Assembly (NCBI GenBank): GCA_964558325.1
Contig: CAZLCX010000001.1
Span: 1 to 64,000, forward strand
Direction of reading: 5' to 3'
Source of the DNA: Halonatronomonas sp964558325
GTDB lineage: Bacteria; Bacillota; Halanaerobiia; Halanaerobiales; Halarsenatibacteraceae
Length of the DNA: 64,000 nt
Positions 33,959-42,396 of the stretch are shown piece after piece. The position numbers were made by a program, and so were the translations under genes. Position 1 is the first letter of the stretch; every line of letters starts with the position of its first letter. The notes under the pieces were generated by a model that saw nothing but the letters and a program-made list of their open reading frames with translations, did not search any database and was not told the DNA's origin.

Positions 33959-35434
33959 ATGGAAAATGTTGCATTTAATATTAAGACAGAAAGAACTTTT
34001 ACATTTATAAGAAAGTATGCCTGGATAGTAACCCTAGCAGTTGGAGTTGGTGGATTATTTTTTCCTTATCTTGGCTTATTAGTACCTCCTATTATTGTTG
34101 CACTTACAACAATGGCGTTTTTTAAAGGACGTTACTGGTGTGGTAATTTTTGTCCCCATGGCAGTTTTTTTGATCAGGTAATGATGCCAGTTAGTAGAAA
34201 TAAATTTATTCCAGATATATTAAAGACAAAGCCTGTTATTATATTTGCTTTTGTTTTTTTCTCATATCGAATTGGGACAAGTCTTTATAAAATATTTCAG
34301 AACTTAGGTGTTAGACCTTTGCCAGTATCCTTAGGCATGATTTTTTCTAGGACATATTTGATGGTTTTAATTGTAGGAGGAGGATTATCGTTATTGGTAG
34401 CTCCAAGAACCTGGTGTCAGTTCTGCCCAATGGGATCATTAGAAAAAATGAGCCATAAGTTAGGTAAAGCTACAGGCGTAGCAGATAAATATGAAGAAAA
34501 GATTACAATTGAATCTACCGATCTTTGTCATGAATGTGGAAACTGTGCAAGGGTATGTCCTATGCAAATAAAGCCCTATATGGAATTTCAAGAAAATGAT
34601 TCAAATCAATTAGATAATCAAAATTGTATACGCTGTAGAACCTGTGTTGAGAATTGTCCAGCAGGAATTTTATCCCTGCAGAATGCAGAACCTACACTTG
34701 AATCTGTTGAAGAAAAAGACCTTGATTATTATAATAAAGAAGTTCTGGCAACAAAAATTGAAAAAATAAAAGAATTAAGAGATGGAATTAAAGAGTTTTC
34801 ATTTAGACTCAAATCACCAGCCAATATAGATGCAGAGCCAGGACAGTTTATTCTAGTTAAAGTATCTGATAAACATGATATGTTTAAGGCCTATTCAATT
34901 GCTGGAATTGAAGATGGTGGTAGTTTAATTAAAATATCTGTTATGAAGGTGACCCAGGGTTATGGTACCAGTATTATGTTTGAAGAGTTTGAGGAAGGTA
35001 TGGAAATAGAACTAAAAGGTCCAATGGGACATGAATTGATCATTGATAAAAATACCGAAGATATACTGCTGGTAGCAGGAGGTATTGGGATTACACCATT
35101 TGTTCCAATAGTAGAAGATATTGTTGAAAATCCCGGAAAGACTAAGAATGTAAAGCTAGTATATGGAGTAAATAAAGAAGATCAATTCTTATATAGAGAT
35201 TTCTTTGAAAATATGGCTGAAAAGAGTGATGTATTTGAATTTATACCAGTTGTGGCTTTTGATGATGAATGGGAAGGTGAAGAAGGCTTTGTAACAAATG
35301 TCATGGATAAGATGAATCTTGATAAATATAAAATTTACATGTGTGGTCCAGGCCCAATGGAATCTGCTGCTGAAAGTCTTTTAGAAGAAAAAGATTTTGA
35401 GTTAGATAAACTTTATGCCGAAACTACAGGTTAA
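33959..35434 (+). CDS. Membrane polyferredoxin fused to a ferredoxin-NAD(P)H-type flavin reductase
   Basis: A 491-residue fusion. Residues 1-170 are NapH/NosR-like: membrane helices with 'YWCGNFCPHGS' (Cys61, 65) and 'TWCQFCPMGSLEKM' (Cys153, 156). Residues 187-240 carry two [4Fe-4S] motifs (Cys190, 193, 196, 200 and 223, 226, 229, 233). Residues 262-491 are an FNR-like module with FAD motif 'KAYSIAG', nucleotide motif 'VAGGIGITPF' and C-terminal 'YMCGPGPMES'. It should move electrons between NAD(P)H, FAD, clusters and a membrane acceptor; the physiological partner is unknown. AAAGGAG precedes the ATG. The operon is arsR-like, this gene, then a small Cys-rich protein. Confidence 0.85.
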   Translation: MENVAFNIKTERTFTFIRKYAWIVTLAVGVGGLFFPYLGLLVPPIIVALTTMAFFKGRYWCGNFCPHGSFFDQVMMPVSRNKFIPDILKTKPVIIFAFVFFSYRIGTSLYKIFQNLGVRPLPVSLGMIFSRTYLMVLIVGGGLSLLVAPRTWCQFCPMGSLEKMSHKLGKATGVADKYEEKITIESTDLCHECGNCARVCPMQIKPYMEFQENDSNQLDNQNCIRCRTCVENCPAGILSLQNAEPTLESVEEKDLDYYNKEVLATKIEKIKELRDGIKEFSFRLKSPANIDAEPGQFILVKVSDKHDMFKAYSIAGIEDGGSLIKISVMKVTQGYGTSIMFEEFEEGMEIELKGPMGHELIIDKNTEDILLVAGGIGITPFVPIVEDIVENPGKTKNVKLVYGVNKEDQFLYRDFFENMAEKSDVFEFIPVVAFDDEWEGEEGFVTNVMDKMNLDKYKIYMCGPGPMESAAESLLEEKDFELDKLYAETTG

Positions 35435-35466
35435 AATATATAATATATAAATAAATGGGGGTTATC

Positions 35467-35643
35467 ATGACTAAGTATAAATATTTATGTCAGTGCTGTG
35501 GTGAGGATTATATAGTCTGGTTAGATTCGCCTTTAGGAGAGCAACCTGAGGATCCTAATTGTAATGAAAGTTGTATCGGTAAATGCAAAGAGATAGCCAG
35601 GATAGAAGAGGGTGAAAAAGAGAATAGTTTAAAATTAATATAA
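35467..35643 (+). CDS. Small cysteine-rich protein
   Basis: A 58-residue protein with paired cysteines 'YLCQCCGEDYIVW' and 'CNESCIGKCKEIAR', suggesting a metal or iron-sulfur site. I chose the ATG at 35467; another ATG at 35455 has no ribosome binding site. It lies 32 bases after the flavo-iron-sulfur gene and before a terminator, so it is probably the last gene of that ArsR-controlled operon. I do not recognise the family. Confidence 0.7.
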   Translation: MTKYKYLCQCCGEDYIVWLDSPLGEQPEDPNCNESCIGKCKEIARIEEGEKENSLKLI

Positions 35644-35671
35644 GAATAAAATTTGATATTTGTTAATAAAA

Positions 35672-35699
35672 AAAGCACCGGAAATATTTCCGGTGCTTT
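35672..35699. terminator. Bidirectional terminator
   Basis: A perfect 13-bp stem (35672-35684 with 35687-35699) with A and T flanks, between the small Cys-rich gene and the convergent ompH-like gene. Confidence 0.8.
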
Positions 35700-35732
35700 A
35701 AAAACTTTAAGTAGTTTTATTATTGATTTTAA

Positions 35733-36230
35733 TTATTCATCATCTTCGACATCTAAGTCAATGTCTTCTGAGCCTTCTGCTTCTCCACCAGAAAACTCTA
35801 CAAATTTTTCAGTTACATCTTCAGTATTAACCTCTGTATTAGAACTGACTATTCCATCTTCCATTACAATCATATCATAACCTTCTTCTTCCATGAATTC
35901 TTCAAGTTCTGGATCTAATATTTCCATTAAATCATCCTGAAAATTTTCCTGATAACTAGCAGCTTCTTCTTCAAATTCCTTTTGTAACTCCTGGAGTTCT
36001 TCTGCATCTTCTTCAGGATCTAAATCAGAAGATTCTTCTTCAAAATCTTCTTGAAGAGACGCCATTTCTTCCTGAATTTCAGATTGATATTCCATTGCTT
36101 CTGGATGCTGCTGGACAACAGTTTGTAACTGAATTTCGCCAACGTTCATTTCCTGAGCAGAGACACCAGCACCGACACCAAAAACGAGAGCTAAACCAAC
36201 AATAACAGCAATTAAACTTCTAAATTTCAT
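35733..36230 (-). CDS. OmpH/Skp-like periplasmic chaperone, highly acidic
   Basis: A 165-residue exported protein with a signal peptide (cleavage near 'GVSAQE') and a long Glu-rich coiled coil of the OmpH/Skp type ('VGEIQLQTVVQQHPEAMEYQSEIQEEM'). Skp-like proteins guide outer membrane proteins through the periplasm, so the gene points to a diderm cell. The mature part is extremely acidic and ends in an Asp/Glu tail, as expected for a halophile; typical Skp is basic. Single gene with AGGAGG upstream. Confidence 0.78.
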   Translation of the reverse strand: MKFRSLIAVIVGLALVFGVGAGVSAQEMNVGEIQLQTVVQQHPEAMEYQSEIQEEMASLQEDFEEESSDLDPEEDAEELQELQKEFEEEAASYQENFQDDLMEILDPELEEFMEEEGYDMIVMEDGIVSSNTEVNTEDVTEKFVEFSGGEAEGSEDIDLDVEDDE

Positions 36231-36449
36231 GAATAAAATTAATACCTCCTAAAAAAATTGAGTTGTGATTTTCAATTGTACTAAGTAAAATGATAACAGT
36301 TGTTTTTGATAAAATTATGATAGCAAAATCATGATTTTATTATCTTGATATTATAATAATAGCTTATATATCATTTGAGTAGAATTTGCGGTATAATATA
36401 TATTAATATTAGAATATTTTTGTATTTAGACTTTTAGGAGGTGAAATGC

Positions 36450-36776
36450 TTGCTTATAAAATTGATAATTACAATGTTTGCTATCTGGTTTGCTGCCTGG
36501 GTGATACCTGGTATAGCTATTAACACACCATTAACAGGTTTTGTGGCTGCTTTAATCTTAGGTTTAATTAATATTATTGTAAAACCAATTTTCACTATTC
36601 TAACATTACCATTAACAATTCTGACTTTAGGTCTATTTTTATTAGTGCTTAATGGACTCATGCTTATGCTGGCAGCTTATTTTGTTCCTGGGTTTTATGT
36701 TTCAGGTATAATGGCTGCAATCTTTGGTTCTATTGTAATTAGCTTAGTGAGCAGTCTTTTAACTGGAGGTAAATGA
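36450..36776 (+). CDS. YvlD/phage holin family four-helix membrane protein
   Basis: A 108-residue protein with four membrane helices; 'LIITMFAIWFAAWVIPGI', 'GFVAALILGLINIIVKPI' and 'LNGLMLMLAAYFVPGF' match the YvlD family (PF04020). I prefer the TTG at 36450, seven bases after AGGAGG; the GTG at 36441 overlaps that site. In Bacillus, YvlD belongs to an envelope-stress operon. Here it stands alone before a decayed gene. Confidence 0.83.
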   Translation: MLIKLIITMFAIWFAAWVIPGIAINTPLTGFVAALILGLINIIVKPIFTILTLPLTILTLGLFLLVLNGLMLMLAAYFVPGFYVSGIMAAIFGSIVISLVSSLLTGGK

Positions 36777-36831
36777 AGCAGGAGGATTTAAATGATATTT
36801 GCAAATAAAAATACAATCAAACTTGAACAAG

Positions 36832-36960
36832 AGGATAAAAGTAGCCTGTAGCAGTTCTTCTGTCATGATTGGTGGAGAAAGTGGAACAGGAAAAAACTTT
36901 TTGCTAAAACAATTCATAAAAATAGTATGAATAGATATCAGAATAACGAATTTATTGATA
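36832..36960 (+). pseudogene. Remnant of a sigma-54-dependent (NtrC-family) activator, frameshifted in Walker A
   Basis: One frame reads 'SSSSVMIGGESGTGK' and, after a shift, another reads 'LFAKTIHKNSMNRYQNNEF'. Joined by restoring one base where a GAA codon has become AA (about 36896), the two give the GESGTGKELFAKTIH signature of NtrC-family ATPases. No matching sequence is seen before or after about 43 codons, and stops follow. It is therefore a small decayed fragment. A sequencing error alone cannot explain the loss of the flanks. Confidence 0.6.
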
Positions 36961-37055
36961 AGGTAAGGCCAGGTAAGTTTATTAGGTTGTAATATATAAA
37001 TTATATTTTTAAAAATAGATTATAATTGATAGAATATAGATAGGAGGTGCTTCCT

Positions 37056-37592
37056 ATGTATAAGACTAAAATTAATGGTATAACTCTGGAAATAGTTAAA
37101 GGTAATATTGTCAAACAGCCTGACCTTGATGCAATAGTTAATGCAGCTAATGCAGAATTGAAAATCGGGGGCGGAGTTGCAGGTGCAGTCCATAGGGCAG
37201 CCGGGCCAGAATTAACTGAAGAGACAAGGTCCTTAGCTCCGATCCAGCCTGGTCAGGCTGTGATTACCGGCGGACATAATCTCGATAATGACTATATTAT
37301 TCATACGCTAGGACCAGTATATGGCAGAGATAAGCCAGAGGCTAAATTACTTAAAGACTGTTATCAAAATAGCCTGAGAGTGGCAGAGGATAGTAGATTA
37401 AAATCTATTGGTTTTCCAGCAATTTCAACAGGGGCATTCGGCTATCCGCTTGAACCTGCAGCTAAAGTTTCGATGAAAGCTATCAAAGAATATCTTGATA
37501 AAATAAATTATTTGCAAAAGCTTAGATTTGTGCTATTTAATGAATCGGATTTTGAAGTCTATAAACAGGCAGCTGAAAAATATTTTGAGTAA
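37056..37592 (+). CDS. Macrodomain protein (O-acetyl-ADP-ribose deacetylase-like)
   Basis: A 178-residue stand-alone macrodomain of the MacroD/YmdB type: 'DAIVNAANAELKIGGGVAGAVHRAAG', 'GQAVITGGHNL' and 'FPAISTGAFGYPLEPAA'. These proteins hydrolyse O-acetyl-ADP-ribose or remove mono-ADP-ribose. The start is the ATG at 37056, after AGGAGG at 37042-37047. A strong terminator follows. Confidence 0.92.
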   Translation: MYKTKINGITLEIVKGNIVKQPDLDAIVNAANAELKIGGGVAGAVHRAAGPELTEETRSLAPIQPGQAVITGGHNLDNDYIIHTLGPVYGRDKPEAKLLKDCYQNSLRVAEDSRLKSIGFPAISTGAFGYPLEPAAKVSMKAIKEYLDKINYLQKLRFVLFNESDFEVYKQAAEKYFE

Positions 37593-37600
37593 GAGCTCTT

Positions 37601-37631
37601 ACCTGGCCTAATTATGGCCAGGTGATTTTTT
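37601..37631 (+). terminator. Terminator after macrodomain gene
   Basis: ACCTGGCC at 37601-37608 pairs with GGCCAGGT at 37616-37623, followed by a T run. The last base of the convergent MFS gene lies in the 5' arm. Confidence 0.8.
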
Positions 37632-38852
37632 ATCTTCCTTAGTCTGGAGATAATAGTAAATGATTCCGGTGATAAATATTAAGCCAGCAAGTATCAGCCA
37701 GCTATTATGATAATGGTCATAATGATCAGCTAAAAGTCCAAATAAAGGAGGGCCAACAACTACCCCGGTTCTTAAAAAAACAAGGGATAGCCCTGAAGCT
37801 ATGCCAGTCTGTTCAGGCCTTACTCTTTCTCCAACAACAGTAAAATAAAGGCCGCTCCAGCCAAAAGCGGTAAGCCCAAGCAAAAAAGAAATAATTAAGA
37901 TAATTAAATTACTGCTGGCCAGGAAGTCACCAGCGAGTCCATAGATTAAATTAAGTAAAATTATAGCGATCATAATTAAAATAAAACTAATAGTTCTGTC
38001 TCCCTTAAAGATTGAATCGCTGACCCACCCCCAGAAGGTTCTTCCGAAGATGCCTCCAATTTGAACAATTCCCAGGGCAAAGCCAGCTAAAGCTGAACTG
38101 TAGCCTAAATCTGTTGTTAAAAATAAGGTATAATGGGCCGGGATTGAGCCGACAGCCAGTCCAAAAATCAAGCCCAGGGAACAGGCCAGTATTAACTGTT
38201 TGTTTTTTAATAAGTCTATAATATTATCTTTAAAGTTATTATTTGAATCATCATTATTATTAGCAAGAGCCTTATCAGGATTATAGGCTTTTTTAACATA
38301 GATACCTAAAATTATTGTTAAAAGACTTGATACTAGAATTGCACCTCTCCAGCCAAGGTTCCCTGCTAAAATCGGCAGGAGGGTAGCTCCTGCGAAACCA
38401 CCGATACCGCTACCTGAATGCATTAAACCCATTGAGACACCCCTGTTTTCAGGGGAAACTTCATCCATGATTGACTTATTAACAGCCGGTGTGATTATGC
38501 TAAAGCCAATTCCGGTTATAAAGGCTAAAATTAAAATAATACTGTATACCGGTGAAATTATGTGGGCCAGCATTAAAAATCCGATACTAAAAATACCAAA
38601 TAGCAATGTCTTTTTGGAGCCTATCTTATCAACAATATTACCGCTGAAAACAGCGACTACTGTGGCTGATAAGAATAAAAAGGTTGAATATAAACCGGCT
38701 TCAGTCCTGGAGATGCCAAAATCGTCCTGGATAAAGGGCATTAAAGCCTGGATTCCCTGGATATTGATAAAGGCACCTATATAGCCAGTAGAAAGAATAA
38801 ATAATAATTTCCATTGTAAGTTATCTTTAAGTTTAGAAACTTTTTCTAACAT
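37608..38852 (-). CDS. MFS transporter
   Basis: A major facilitator of about 414 residues with 12 helices; 'FLSATVVAVFSGNIVDKIGSKKTLL' carries the MFS loop 2-3 motif, and 'NKSIMDEVSPENRGVSMGLMHSG' fits the helix 4-5 region. It resembles nitrate/cyanate or oxalate-type MFS importers, but the substrate cannot be read. The start is unsure: an ATG at 38873 overlaps the GGAGGAGG site, so the ATG at 38852 or the TTG at 38858 is more likely. Confidence 0.83.
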   Translation of the reverse strand: MLEKVSKLKDNLQWKLLFILSTGYIGAFINIQGIQALMPFIQDDFGISRTEAGLYSTFLFLSATVVAVFSGNIVDKIGSKKTLLFGIFSIGFLMLAHIISPVYSIILILAFITGIGFSIITPAVNKSIMDEVSPENRGVSMGLMHSGSGIGGFAGATLLPILAGNLGWRGAILVSSLLTIILGIYVKKAYNPDKALANNNDDSNNNFKDNIIDLLKNKQLILACSLGLIFGLAVGSIPAHYTLFLTTDLGYSSALAGFALGIVQIGGIFGRTFWGWVSDSIFKGDRTISFILIMIAIILLNLIYGLAGDFLASSNLIILIISFLLGLTAFGWSGLYFTVVGERVRPEQTGIASGLSLVFLRTGVVVGPPLFGLLADHYDHYHNSWLILAGLIFITGIIYYYLQTKEDKKSPGHN

Positions 38853-38933
38853 GTTCAAGACTGCCTCCTCCATTCAGTATAACTTGATTGCAGTAAATCT
38901 TCAATATTATTTTTTATGTTTATTATAGCTTTT

Positions 38934-38977
38934 ATAGTCTATCCCTACTACATCTCTACCATACCTCTACCTCAATC
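38934..38977. repeat. Degenerate tandem array, 11-bp unit, CTAC core
   Basis: CTACTACATCT, CTACCATACCT and CTACCTCAATC at 38945, 38956 and 38967, in exact 11-base steps, with a weaker unit before. Read on the minus strand the core is GTAG. Confidence 0.55.
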
Positions 38978-38983
38978 ACTTAG

Positions 38984-39079
38984 AAATACTTTCCATTAGA
39001 AGTTATTTCTGATGAAAAAGCAATTGATTTTACAAGAGCTGCTTTTTATAATAAGATAGATATTGAAATATGTAAATGA
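38984..39079 (+). pseudogene. Possible 3' remnant of an unknown gene
   Basis: An open stretch of about 31 codons without a start reads 'KYFPLEVISDEK', then 'IDFTRAAFYNKIDIEICK', and ends in TGA. The composition looks protein-like, unlike the surrounding intergenic DNA. It directly follows the 11-bp array. I do not recognise the parent, and it could be chance. Confidence 0.25.
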
Positions 39080-39092
39080 GGTGGATATAAAT

Positions 39093-39797
39093 ATGTCAGA
39101 TTTAAAGGATGCAATAATTTTAAGTGATTTCGATGGGACAATCACCGTTGATGATACTAATAATGCTATTTTTGCTAATTTCAATCAAAAAGAATCAGAA
39201 GAGATAGTTGCTCATTATCGTGAAAATCATGATGAACTCGGGATCAGATGGCTCCTGGCTGAACAATATAAAAATCTTGAGATTACCAGGCAGGAGTTAA
39301 AAGAATTTGTTATAAATGAAATAGCAATTGAGCCGACCTTTTTTGAGTTTTTAAAATTCGTCAGGAAAAATAATTTTACTTTTGCTGTTCTAAGTGGCGG
39401 GTTCAGGGATTACATAAATATTTTATTAGAGCATTATGGTATTGAAGAAGACTTTTTAATTTATGCAAATAAATTAGTTTTTCCAGAGGATAAAAATTCT
39501 GAAGATGATTATATTAGAGCTGAGTTTGCTTATCCTCCAGAGGAGTCTTTATCAGAATTTGGGCCGGTTCCCACTCCTAAGGGGATGATTATTAATCAGT
39601 ATAAAAAAGAGGGGCTGCCGATTTTTTATCTTGGAGACGGCAGGACAGACCGTCATGCTATCGGCAGGGCCGATTATATTTTAACAAAACAGGGAACATT
39701 TTTAGAAAAATACTGTCAGGATAATGATTTTGAACATTATGTATTCAGCGATTTTATTCAGGCTAAAAATTATATAATTGAGAGGTTAAAGAAATAG
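39093..39797 (+). CDS. HAD-superfamily phosphatase, MtnX-like
   Basis: A 234-residue HAD hydrolase: motif I 'ILSDFDGTITVDDTNN', motif II region 'FAVLSGGFRDYI', and motif III/IV 'IFYLGDGRTDRHAIGRADYIL'. The pattern matches MtnX (2-hydroxy-3-keto-5-methylthiopentenyl-1-phosphate phosphatase) and related phosphoserine phosphatase-like enzymes. No other methionine salvage gene is in the window, so the substrate is uncertain. The start is the ATG at 39093 after GAGGTGG. Confidence 0.82.
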   Translation: MSDLKDAIILSDFDGTITVDDTNNAIFANFNQKESEEIVAHYRENHDELGIRWLLAEQYKNLEITRQELKEFVINEIAIEPTFFEFLKFVRKNNFTFAVLSGGFRDYINILLEHYGIEEDFLIYANKLVFPEDKNSEDDYIRAEFAYPPEESLSEFGPVPTPKGMIINQYKKEGLPIFYLGDGRTDRHAIGRADYILTKQGTFLEKYCQDNDFEHYVFSDFIQAKNYIIERLKK

Positions 39798-39857
39798 GTT
39801 AGTTAGAAAATAGATGGATAGAAAAAATATAATAATTAGAATTAAATAAATAGAAAA

Positions 39858-39899
39858 CCCCACCAGAGGATTGCTGTGAAATCAGCAGCTCTGATGGGG
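39858..39899 (-). terminator. Long imperfect hairpin between convergent genes
   Basis: Stacked stems CCCCA/TGGGG, CAGAG/CTCTG and TGCTG/CAGCA with small mismatches, followed on the minus strand by T residues. It suits the abgT-like gene. Confidence 0.65.
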
Positions 39900-39927
39900 C
39901 AATTAATTTATGGTAGGGTATTTATTT

Positions 39928-41457
39928 TTATAAGAAAATGGAGCCTGCTGGTCCTAGTGGCAGACCAAAGATGAACCAGATAATCAATAGGAATGTCCAG
40001 GCAATCATAAATGCAATTGAATAGGGAACCATAGTTGATATCAGTGTTCCTAGACCGATATCTTCATCCCATTTTTGAGCAAAGGCAATAATGATTGCAA
40101 AATAAGGCATTAACGGTGTAATAATATTGGTAGTTGAATCACCAATTCTATATGCCATCTGGGCAAATTCTGGAGCATAATCTAATTGCATCATTAGTGG
40201 AACAAAGACCGGGGCCATAATTGCCCATTTGGCTGAAGCACTACCAACAAAGAGATTGATAAATCCTGAAACTAGAATAAAGACAATTACAAATGGTAGG
40301 CCGGTAAAGCCGATTGTCTCCAGGAATTCAGCACCGCTGATTGCCAGGATGGTACCGATATTTGTCCATTCAAAATAGGCAACAAATTGACCGGCGGCGA
40401 AGGCAAGTGCCACATAGGCACCCATATCATTCATTGATTCTTCCATGAACTCAGCAATATCATCACTTGATTCGATGGTGCCTGCGCTTTTACCATAAGC
40501 AATTCCAGGGATTATAAATAAGAGGGCAATTAATGGGACCATACCGCCAACAAATGGTGAGGATCCACCGATTAATTCTCCATCTGCACTTCTTAGAATC
40601 CCGCTTTCAGGAACTGTCATAATAAGTAGGATAACAATAAAAACCAATAAGGCTAAGCCGGCGGCTTTTAAGCCCTTTCTTTCCTTAGCTGTAACCTCTT
40701 CCATACTTTCAGTATAATCACCGGTATATTCTCCAAAGCGGGGGGCTACAATTTTTTCAGTAACCCAGGTACCGACAACTGTAATTAAGAAAGTAGAAAC
40801 GATCATGAAATAATAATTAACTGATGGGTCTACCATATAACCTGAATCAATTAATTGGGCTGCCTCCTGGGAAATACCAGCCATCATTGGGTCCAGGGTT
40901 GATAATAATAGGTTGGCACTGAAACCACCTGAGACCCCGGCAAAGGCTGCTGCCAGACCGACTATTGGATGCCGACCCCTGGCTGAGAAGATGATAGCCC
41001 CTAATGGCACAAGCACAACATAACCTGCATCAGAAGCAACATTAGACATGACTCCTGCAAAAACGACAGCAGAGGTGATATACTTATCTGGTGTACCCAT
41101 AACGAATTTCTTGAGGGTTGCCGAAATTAAACCACCTTTATCAGCGACACCAACCCCTAACATTGCAACAAGAACAACTCCTAAAGGTGCAAAACCAGTA
41201 AAGTTTTCAACAGCTTCTGTAAGTATGCGCTGGAACCCTTCTGCAGAGAGTAAATTGAAAGCTTCAATCGTCTCTCCACTGGTAGGATGTTCTACCTGGA
41301 TACCCAATTCAGAAACAATAGCTGAGACTATAATTACTATTAGAGCCATTATAAAGAATAAGATCATTGGATGGGGTAACCGGTTTCCTACCCGTTCAAT
41401 CCTGTCTAGAAAAGCATCTGCCAGGCCAGAGCTTTCCTGTGGACTTTGATTAGACAT
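39928..41457 (-). CDS. AbgT family transporter
   Basis: A 509-residue inner membrane protein of the AbgT family (p-aminobenzoyl-glutamate importers or sulfonamide-type exporters). Family features include 'NRLPHPMILFFIMALIVI', 'GFAPLGVVLVAMLGVGVAD', 'SNVASDAGYVVLVPLGAIIF' and 'NLFVGSASAKWAIMAPVFVPLMM'. AGGAGG precedes the ATG. No aminobenzoyl-glutamate hydrolase genes are near, so the actual cargo is open. Confidence 0.92.
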   Translation of the reverse strand: MSNQSPQESSGLADAFLDRIERVGNRLPHPMILFFIMALIVIIVSAIVSELGIQVEHPTSGETIEAFNLLSAEGFQRILTEAVENFTGFAPLGVVLVAMLGVGVADKGGLISATLKKFVMGTPDKYITSAVVFAGVMSNVASDAGYVVLVPLGAIIFSARGRHPIVGLAAAFAGVSGGFSANLLLSTLDPMMAGISQEAAQLIDSGYMVDPSVNYYFMIVSTFLITVVGTWVTEKIVAPRFGEYTGDYTESMEEVTAKERKGLKAAGLALLVFIVILLIMTVPESGILRSADGELIGGSSPFVGGMVPLIALLFIIPGIAYGKSAGTIESSDDIAEFMEESMNDMGAYVALAFAAGQFVAYFEWTNIGTILAISGAEFLETIGFTGLPFVIVFILVSGFINLFVGSASAKWAIMAPVFVPLMMQLDYAPEFAQMAYRIGDSTTNIITPLMPYFAIIIAFAQKWDEDIGLGTLISTMVPYSIAFMIAWTFLLIIWFIFGLPLGPAGSIFL

Positions 41458-41692
41458 ATTAATCCTCCTTAAGAATAATATTTTAGTAATGTAAAGTATT
41501 AAATAATAATAAAATAATTGGATTTTTCATAATCCTTAATCATATTACCATAAATACTAAGTCTTTTACAAGGGTTTTTTTCAGTTAATTTTATTCATTA
41601 TTTATTTTGAAATAGGCCTTGCAGGATGGGGCAGTTGATGATATAATGTTTATTGCGTCTTAAGAAAGAAATTGATTTAGGATGTTGAAAAG

Positions 41693-42160
41693 ATGAATCA
41701 GCCAGATAATTATTATATGGATATTGCCCTTAAAGAAGCTGAAAAGGCAGCCAGGAAGCTGGAAGTTCCAGTTGGAGCTGTCGTGGTTCAGTCAGGCCAG
41801 GTTATTGGTCGGGGCCATAATCTCAGAGAAACTACCCAGGATCCGATTAGCCATGCAGAGATAATAGCAATTAAAGCTGCCGCTGATGAGATTGGCTCCT
41901 GGCGTTTAGAAGAAGCTGATTTGTATGTAACCCTGGAGCCCTGCCCCATGTGTGCAGGTGCAATCCTTCAGGCTAGAATAAAGAGAGTTGTTTACGGGGC
42001 TGCAGACCCGAAAGCTGGTGCTGCAGGAACGTTCTATAACTTACTTGAAGATGATAGATTTAACCATCAGGTTGAACTGGTAACCGGTGTTAGAGCCGAA
42101 GAGTCCAGTCGACTTTTAAAAAAATTTTTTCGCCAATTACGATTGGGGAAGGATGGGTGA
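41693..42160 (+). CDS. tadA: tRNA-specific adenosine deaminase TadA
   Basis: Deaminates A34 to inosine in tRNA-Arg(ACG), itself encoded at 21433. The zinc site is clear: 'DPISHAEIIAI' (His and catalytic Glu) and 'EPCPMCAGAILQARIKRVVYG'. The 155-residue length is typical. Its last five codons overlap the first 14 bases of a tRNA-Ser gene, which is unusual. Placement before the SRP RNA and dnaX is the conserved Firmicutes order (as yaaJ in Bacillus). Confidence 0.95.
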   Translation: MNQPDNYYMDIALKEAEKAARKLEVPVGAVVVQSGQVIGRGHNLRETTQDPISHAEIIAIKAAADEIGSWRLEEADLYVTLEPCPMCAGAILQARIKRVVYGAADPKAGAAGTFYNLLEDDRFNHQVELVTGVRAEESSRLLKKFFRQLRLGKDG

Positions 42161-42240
42161 GTCTGGCTGAAACCGCTCGACTCGAAATCGAGTAGGCACT
42201 TAACAGTGTCTCGAGGGTTCGAATCCCTCTCCTTCCGCCA
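42147..42240 (+). tRNA. tRNA-Ser (anticodon CGA)
   Basis: Acceptor GGAAGGA pairs with TCCTTCC; discriminator G and encoded CCA follow. The anticodon stem CTCGA/TCGAG encloses CTCGAAA, giving CGA, which reads UCG. The long variable arm is typical of tRNA-Ser. The gene begins inside the tadA coding region. Confidence 0.95.
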
Positions 42241-42272
42241 TAAGAGAATAAATCATTAATTAAGCTATAGAC

Positions 42273-42366
<94 letters not shown>

Positions 42367-42396
42367 ATATATTTTGCAATTTTGCTTATTAAGTTT

